Positions 59,522-64,000 of a stretch of DNA of 64,000 nt are shown in pieces. The notes under the pieces are model-generated. The model saw only the letters and a program-made list of their open reading frames with translations, had not been told where the DNA came from and ran no database searches. This DNA is from Brettanomyces bruxellensis. Lineage: Eukaryota; Ascomycota; Pichiomycetes; Pichiales; Pichiaceae. Where the stretch lies: positions 496,001 to 560,000 of the forward strand of contig NC_054689.1 in the NCBI RefSeq assembly GCF_011074885.1, given 5' to 3'. How positions within the stretch are numbered: position 1 is the first letter of the stretch; the number at the start of each line of letters is the position of its first letter. The position numbers were made by a program, and so were the translations under genes.

Positions 59522-61042
59522 ATGTCAGATCTTTTTGAGCCGCTCCGGGCTACAGTAGCAAAACATATACTTGATGAAACAAGGGATCAACGAGTATCTG
59601 AACTTGAGGAGTATACAAAAACTGCAGTAGAGGAAGAACAAAAGCTGTCCAACAGATCAAATCCAACTAACAGATTAAGATTGTCATCAGGTATTAATGA
59701 TATATTAAATCGAACATTTGAGGTGTGGTTAAGTGACTCAGAGGATGAAGAAGGTGAAGGTGGTGAAGATGAGGCTAATTCTCCGAATCGATCACAAGAA
59801 TCAAATATTGAGGAAAATGAACATAAAAACAGATCAAGAATTGTTGATGAGGAACAAGAGCACAGCAACGACATGGCGAGATGGCCAAATGAATGGAAAT
59901 TTAGAAATTTGTCCTCTCCGGTAGCAAATACACTTCAAAATGTAACTTCAGGCTACGAATTTCCACCAACTATTTTCACATTGGATAATGACTATTTCTC
60001 AGGCTTCTACAGTGAGCGAAGACCTACAAGGAAGGACAATCCGGAATTTCGATCGATAGGTCCGCTGGTGTACGATTTTCTTACCATGAATACTTTGCTT
60101 CATACCTGTGTACTTAGACAGGACTGGGATTCTGCTTATCATATATTACAATTGCTTATACGCAACTCAGAATGCGACATACGTCAAATATGGTCTATAG
60201 CGTTAAAAATTCTCAAGGCAAAATGCAAACAGGAATTTCAGGAAATGGTAGATGTTACTGGGTTGTCTGCAGAACAAGTTTATCTCTTGTCAATATCTAG
60301 AAATGCCACTTTGGCACGCACGTTTATTAGATCCGAAAGCTCGGAACTTCTAAAAGCTGTGTTGAAAGTTGTGAACATGTCAAATATTCAGAGACCATTT
60401 CGATCGAAACTTCATAGATTTGTACGATTTTTGGTGAGAACGTATAGGATTCCACCTATGCGACCAGCTCCTTTGAAGTATCCGCATCAAATATACTGGG
60501 ATAGGAGCAAAGTAGACGAGGAACCTCATAGGATGAGGTCGACTGCTTATATTCCATATAGAGAAGGTACGATGAATGCTGTTCCATTGTATTCTTATTC
60601 ATTTTTTTGGCTTTTTATGCTCAGTGGGCAGTTTAAAGAGTTCAAAGAAGTCGCCGAAAACTTTAGTCTTAGGCCTCCATACAACATTGACCCGGGGCTC
60701 AAATATCTACAACGGATGAATTCATATCTCGAGTGCATCTATGCGTACTTTAAGTTAAGACAGAAAATGGGCTACGAAGCTAGTATTCGTGATAATCAGG
60801 AAGGTATAATGTCTGTTTGGAACCAGCAGGCGGTACGGAACTACATTAATCGGGAGATCAACAAGATTAAAGCCGATATACACAAGAAAAAAGACACACA
60901 AGAGGCACAGAGTATCATGTCAGGGATGATTCTCTTGAAGAAATGTGTGATTAGGCTCCAGGATGTGGATATGGACTCGGATAGCCAATCAGAAGACGAC
61001 TTTGAAGATGCCTTCAGTTCGACAAGTGACATGGATCAATAG
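59522..61042 (+). CDS. RRN11: RNA polymerase I core-factor subunit Rrn11
   Basis: The 506-residue protein has the same length as yeast Rrn11 (507). The acidic N terminus (SDSEDEEGEGGEDEA) is followed by a TPR-like helical core. The segment DFLTMNTLLHTCVLRQDWDS then AYHILQLLIRNSECDIRQIW aligns with the Rrn11 block around TLTDLLHLNVSRHNWSLAYK, matching LLH, W-S-AY and I-x-x-LIR positions. The C terminus is acidic (DSDSQSEDDFEDAFSS). Rrn11 with Rrn6 and Rrn7 forms the core factor that recruits Pol I to the rDNA promoter. Identification rests on this block, the length and the layout. Confidence 0.72.
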   Translation: MSDLFEPLRATVAKHILDETRDQRVSELEEYTKTAVEEEQKLSNRSNPTNRLRLSSGINDILNRTFEVWLSDSEDEEGEGGEDEANSPNRSQESNIEENEHKNRSRIVDEEQEHSNDMARWPNEWKFRNLSSPVANTLQNVTSGYEFPPTIFTLDNDYFSGFYSERRPTRKDNPEFRSIGPLVYDFLTMNTLLHTCVLRQDWDSAYHILQLLIRNSECDIRQIWSIALKILKAKCKQEFQEMVDVTGLSAEQVYLLSISRNATLARTFIRSESSELLKAVLKVVNMSNIQRPFRSKLHRFVRFLVRTYRIPPMRPAPLKYPHQIYWDRSKVDEEPHRMRSTAYIPYREGTMNAVPLYSYSFFWLFMLSGQFKEFKEVAENFSLRPPYNIDPGLKYLQRMNSYLECIYAYFKLRQKMGYEASIRDNQEGIMSVWNQQAVRNYINREINKIKADIHKKKDTQEAQSIMSGMILLKKCVIRLQDVDMDSDSQSEDDFEDAFSSTSDMDQ

Positions 61043-61518
61043 ATGGAGGAAATGGTTAGCAGCTTGAGGAGGTTGAAAGACAAATCAAAAATGCTTCCTT
61101 TTAATATATATAATTGGCATGAAATAATACATATTTACGCTTTAATGACATGTTATTGGCGAGCAATAGCAGGAAATGGGATAGAGAGCTCAGACTAGTG
61201 ATATGTAGCCATGTAATGCGAAATATGCATTGATCGATAAGAAGACGGCCAACTTGGCGTTATCTGGCAAGATGGAGAATGTAGGGTGTGCGATAGTCGG
61301 AACTAACTTTTATGCGCGAAATAGTAACATGCAATTTCTAAAGATGCCACCCAGCCTTTATTTTATTTTTTTTTTCGTTAGCCTTGCCATTTTGCATCAA
61401 CAAACTACTCGTGAATTGAAGGATAAGAAAGCAAAGAAATTGTCACATAAGAAGAGTGCAAAATTATACGGGATATCAGCATTATACATAACATAGGCTT
61501 TTTGCTTCAAAGACAAGA
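61043..61518. other. Intergenic region RRN11-HRD1
   Basis: 476 bp. A 74-residue frame from the ATG at 61272 to 61496 has one hydrophobic stretch and a basic tail, but I recognise no homologue. It overlaps the presumed HRD1 promoter. Confidence 0.35.
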
Positions 61519-63143
61519 ATGGCGTTAGCGATACCAAGAAAGTATCTTTTTGGAGCATATCTTGCGGCTAGCACAGCTTTAACAGCATATGCGATAAATC
61601 AAGCACTTTGGACCCGGCCAAATGTATATACTGCAGGTATCGAGCTTTCAAAGGGCATGAATATGCTTATATTGACAAATTGGCTTATTGGATGGAGTGT
61701 TTTTGTGGGAAAGATGCTTCAAGAGATGATGTTCGGTGAATTGAGGCTAATCGAAATTGAGCATTTGTATGAGCGAGCATGGTTTACAGTGACAAACCTC
61801 TTGATGACCCTGGCAATGTTCAGGTCAGAGAATAATTTGCTTATCTTTGGGATGATCATGGCTTTGCTTTTCATGAAGGTTTTCCACTGGATCTTGGGAG
61901 ACAGAATAGAACTTCTTTTCCAAAGACAACAGCAGGATCCAAACTCGAGTTTGAAGAAGGTTTTATGGGATCGGACCACCGGAACGCTGGTGATTTTTCT
62001 TGTGATGGACTACAAAGTGATTTCCAGTTGCATAGACCATGCTTTTGTACACAGCACGGATGTTTTTGTGGTGTTTGGGTTGGATTTCCTCATGGTCTAC
62101 CTTGAATTGCTTGAGGGCGCACTAAAATTTGCTCTGAACGTGATGGAAATGATCTACTTGAAGTGGTATCCGGAAGAGGAGGTGTGGGAAGACAAGGTGT
62201 GGATTAGCAAGATTGGAATGATCATAATTAGTGTAATCAGGCTTATGGCGGTGTTCTTTGTGTTTATTGGTCTTATCTATGCCTACATAATACCCGTGAA
62301 CTTCACCAGAGATGTATACGTGGGTGTTGTGCGGCTAGCTAAGCAGCTAAAAGACTTCTTTTACTTCCTCAAAGTGCTCGTGACTTGGATGCGCACATTT
62401 CGGATGCAACAGAGGAAGATCTGGATGGTCAAACTATGTGCATTATTTGCAGAGATGATATGACTACAGATGTGCCGAACAAGCGGGGCAGGAATGCACC
62501 AAAGAAGCTGCCATGTGGACACGTGCTTCATTTTGGATGTCTCAAAAGCTGGCTTGAGAGATCTCATTGCTGTCCAACCTGTCGTCGTGAAGTTTTCAAC
62601 TCGAGCGAAGGGAATCTGCCTGAATGGACCCACCATCATCATGTAGAGGGTGAAAATGGGGCAAATGGGGAGAATAGAGAGAATATTGGTAATATGGAAA
62701 ATATGCAGAATGCAAATAACGAGAATGGCATTAATGACGGCAATGATGAGAATAGGCGAAACACTGTAAACGAAGCGAATGGAGAAAATGTGATAAACAG
62801 AGAGAGTGAAACAAATACAATCAACGAAGAAGCATCGAGAATAAGTAATCAACTGCAAAATCACACCAATCATTCGGGGAGCACACAAAGTCCACCAGAT
62901 GATGATTCGATAGAATATTCACATTTTCGCAGCATGCACATCCCAAATGATGAATTAATACCTCCGGGATGGAACATTGTCCCACTTATGAGAATGCCAC
63001 TTGCCGAGGGAGGATCTGGCGGAAATTTGGATAATTCCTATCGGGTGCTTATCCAAAATGATACTTGCACACTACAGGTAACAGATGAATTGAAGGCTGG
63101 ATCAAAAAACATAAAGAAGAATTACCGGGAAAGAGCAGCCTGA
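61519..63143 (+). CDS. HRD1: ERAD ubiquitin ligase Hrd1, reading frame broken near 62370
   Basis: The first frame (61519-62463) encodes the multi-spanning membrane part of Hrd1, from YLFGAYLAASTALTAYAI to MIIISVIRLMAVFFVFIGLI. The RING-H2 part lies one frame over: DLDAHISDATEEDL, CIICRDDMTTD, LPCGHVLHFGCLKSW, CCPTCRREV, then a polar Asn/Glu-rich tail with PPGWNIVPL. The RING frame is open only after a TAA at 62340-62342, so the break lies between 62343 and about 62384. Adding one base at the AAA of 62371-62373 would join FLK directly to SARDLD. Hrd1 is the ER membrane E3 of the HRD complex with Hrd3, Der1 and Usa1. Sequencing error, a true null or an unusual shift are all open. Confidence 0.88.
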
Positions 63144-63677
63144 TGTGATAGTGCCGGAGAAACGATTGTTGAAGTAATAATATGCGAAAAGAGGATGTGT
63201 GAAAATCCATGGAAAAGGATGAACAGAGTAAACTGATTGGAGGATAATACGCAGAAATGAGGTTGGGAAAGAAATGATTGGCAGAAGACATAAACAGAGA
63301 CTATGAGTTTGTTCAAATTATCCGATTGGATACATTGACAGCTTCCGAATTATGCCATATTTGCCGATTTTGAAACATTTGACTGCACAGAAAACATACG
63401 GAAAGTTACTTATTGAAACTTTTGAATTTAAGGAAAGATAAGACGAACGTGACAAAAAAAAGAGTAGAAGAAAAAAAAGTCATATGAAAAACGAAGACAG
63501 CTAAGACGCAACAGATTTACACAAATGATGAATAACAAAAGTTTCGATTGCAGATATCATTAAAAAAAAAAAACAGACAGTGGACTGCACATACTATACA
63601 AATACAAACAACAAGACAGATAGATATAAAAGATCAAAACAGAGAGAAGAATAATCACAAGGCTGTCTAATCGATCC
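63144..63677. other. Intergenic region HRD1-HTZ1
   Basis: 534 bp between convergent genes, A-rich from 63440. Two minus frames (63049-63291, 63122-63316) look like chance. Confidence 0.5.
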
Positions 63678-64000
63678 TCAGTGCCTTCTGCGCTCAACCT
63701 TCATTAAAAGGGCCTTGTTTATGTGTGGCAAGACACCACCGAAGGCGATGGTTGCCTTAATGAGCGTGTCCAATTCTTCATCACCACGAATTGCAAGTTG
63801 AAGATGACGTGGTGTGATTCTTTTGACATGCAAATCTTTTGCCGCATTTCCAGCCAATTCGAGAACTTCTGCTGTGAGATACTCCAGAACAGCGGCTAAA
63901 TAAATGGCGGCTTTTGAACTGACTCTAATTTTGTTTCGCACTGTGGTCTTTAGGTATCTTTTTGTTCTTCCGACGGGGAATTGAAGACCTGCTCTTGCAG
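63678..64000 (-). CDS. HTZ1: Histone variant H2A.Z (partial, 5' end outside window)
   Basis: The minus frame runs from the right window edge to the stop at 63678 (about 107 residues). It starts in [17 protein letters not shown], includes [20 protein letters not shown] and [20 protein letters not shown], and ends [25 protein letters not shown] and [18 protein letters not shown] are diagnostic of H2A.Z rather than canonical H2A. The usual C-terminal KKGSKK-like tail is shortened to ERRRH. H2A.Z is deposited by SWR1, whose subunit VPS72 lies at 31.6 kb. The N-terminal tail is outside the window. Confidence 0.93.
   Translation of the reverse strand, partial: ARAGLQFPVGRTKRYLKTTVRNKIRVSSKAAIYLAAVLEYLTAEVLELAGNAAKDLHVKRITPRHLQLAIRGDEELDTLIKATIAFGGVLPHINKALLMKVERRRH

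Noticed and set aside
61272..61496. 74-codon frame upstream of HRD1
   Set aside because: No recognisable homologue; hydrophobic segment comes from a T-tract.

Overview
The window is a 64-kb stretch of nuclear chromosome from an ascomycetous budding yeast (Saccharomycotina). The evidence is compact, mostly intronless genes with close matches to yeast-specific proteins (NUP159, PSA1, CLD1, TPA1, RRN11, LAS17, HCH1, HRD1), two short-exon introns with GTAAGT donors and (T/C)ACTAAC branch sites, Pol III tRNA genes flanked by LTR retrotransposons, and an A+T-rich base composition. CTG codons fall at conserved leucines in GND1, so this is not a CUG-Ser or CUG-Ala clade species. A Pichiaceae-type yeast such as Brettanomyces, Ogataea or Pichia fits, but that is inference.

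Layout: (1) 1-9.2 kb: four minus-strand genes, NUP159 (cut by the window edge), PSA1, CLD1 and a B-box/DUF2009-like gene. (2) 9.36-15.13 kb: a full-length Ty1/copia element with one 1402-codon gag-pol frame and nearly identical 475-bp LTRs, followed 50 bp later by an inverted solo LTR of the same family. (3) 16.9-18.1 kb: a SWIRM-domain gene of the FUN19/YOR338W type. (4) 18.5-21.9 kb: tRNA-Ile(AAT) with a retroelement graveyard beside it. A 612-bp-family LTR is split by a 5'-truncated chromovirus fragment whose own 5' part is inverted. (5) 23.4-35.2 kb: TPA1, arginyl-tRNA synthetase, RIB3, VPS60, COQ3, VPS72/SWC2, HCH1 and HMF1. (6) 36.4-42.4 kb: GND1 with a 648-bp intron, and an SPP41-like gene. 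(7) 42.5-49.4 kb: tRNA-Val(AAC) with a Ty3/gypsy element 11 bp upstream of its 5' end. That element has identical-looking 663-bp LTRs and a full pol but no gag. A solo LTR and an older decayed repeat follow. (8) 50.2-64 kb: a METTL25-like methyltransferase, phospholipase B, a GCIP-like protein, LAS17, TMA7 (two tiny exons), YPT6, RRN11, HRD1 (split by a frameshift) and HTZ1 (cut by the window edge).

The host genes are ordinary housekeeping functions: nuclear transport, GDP-mannose synthesis, cardiolipin remodelling, riboflavin and ubiquinone synthesis, ESCRT, SWR1/H2A.Z chromatin, actin nucleation, Pol I initiation and ERAD. They form no operon-like unit. The unusual biology lies in the retroelements: the 475-bp LTR palindrome, the gag-less Ty3 element at a tRNA start, and the inverted-5' truncated chromovirus inserted without a target duplication. 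The HRD1 reading-frame break is the other oddity. I did not find a convincing undescribed system beyond these.
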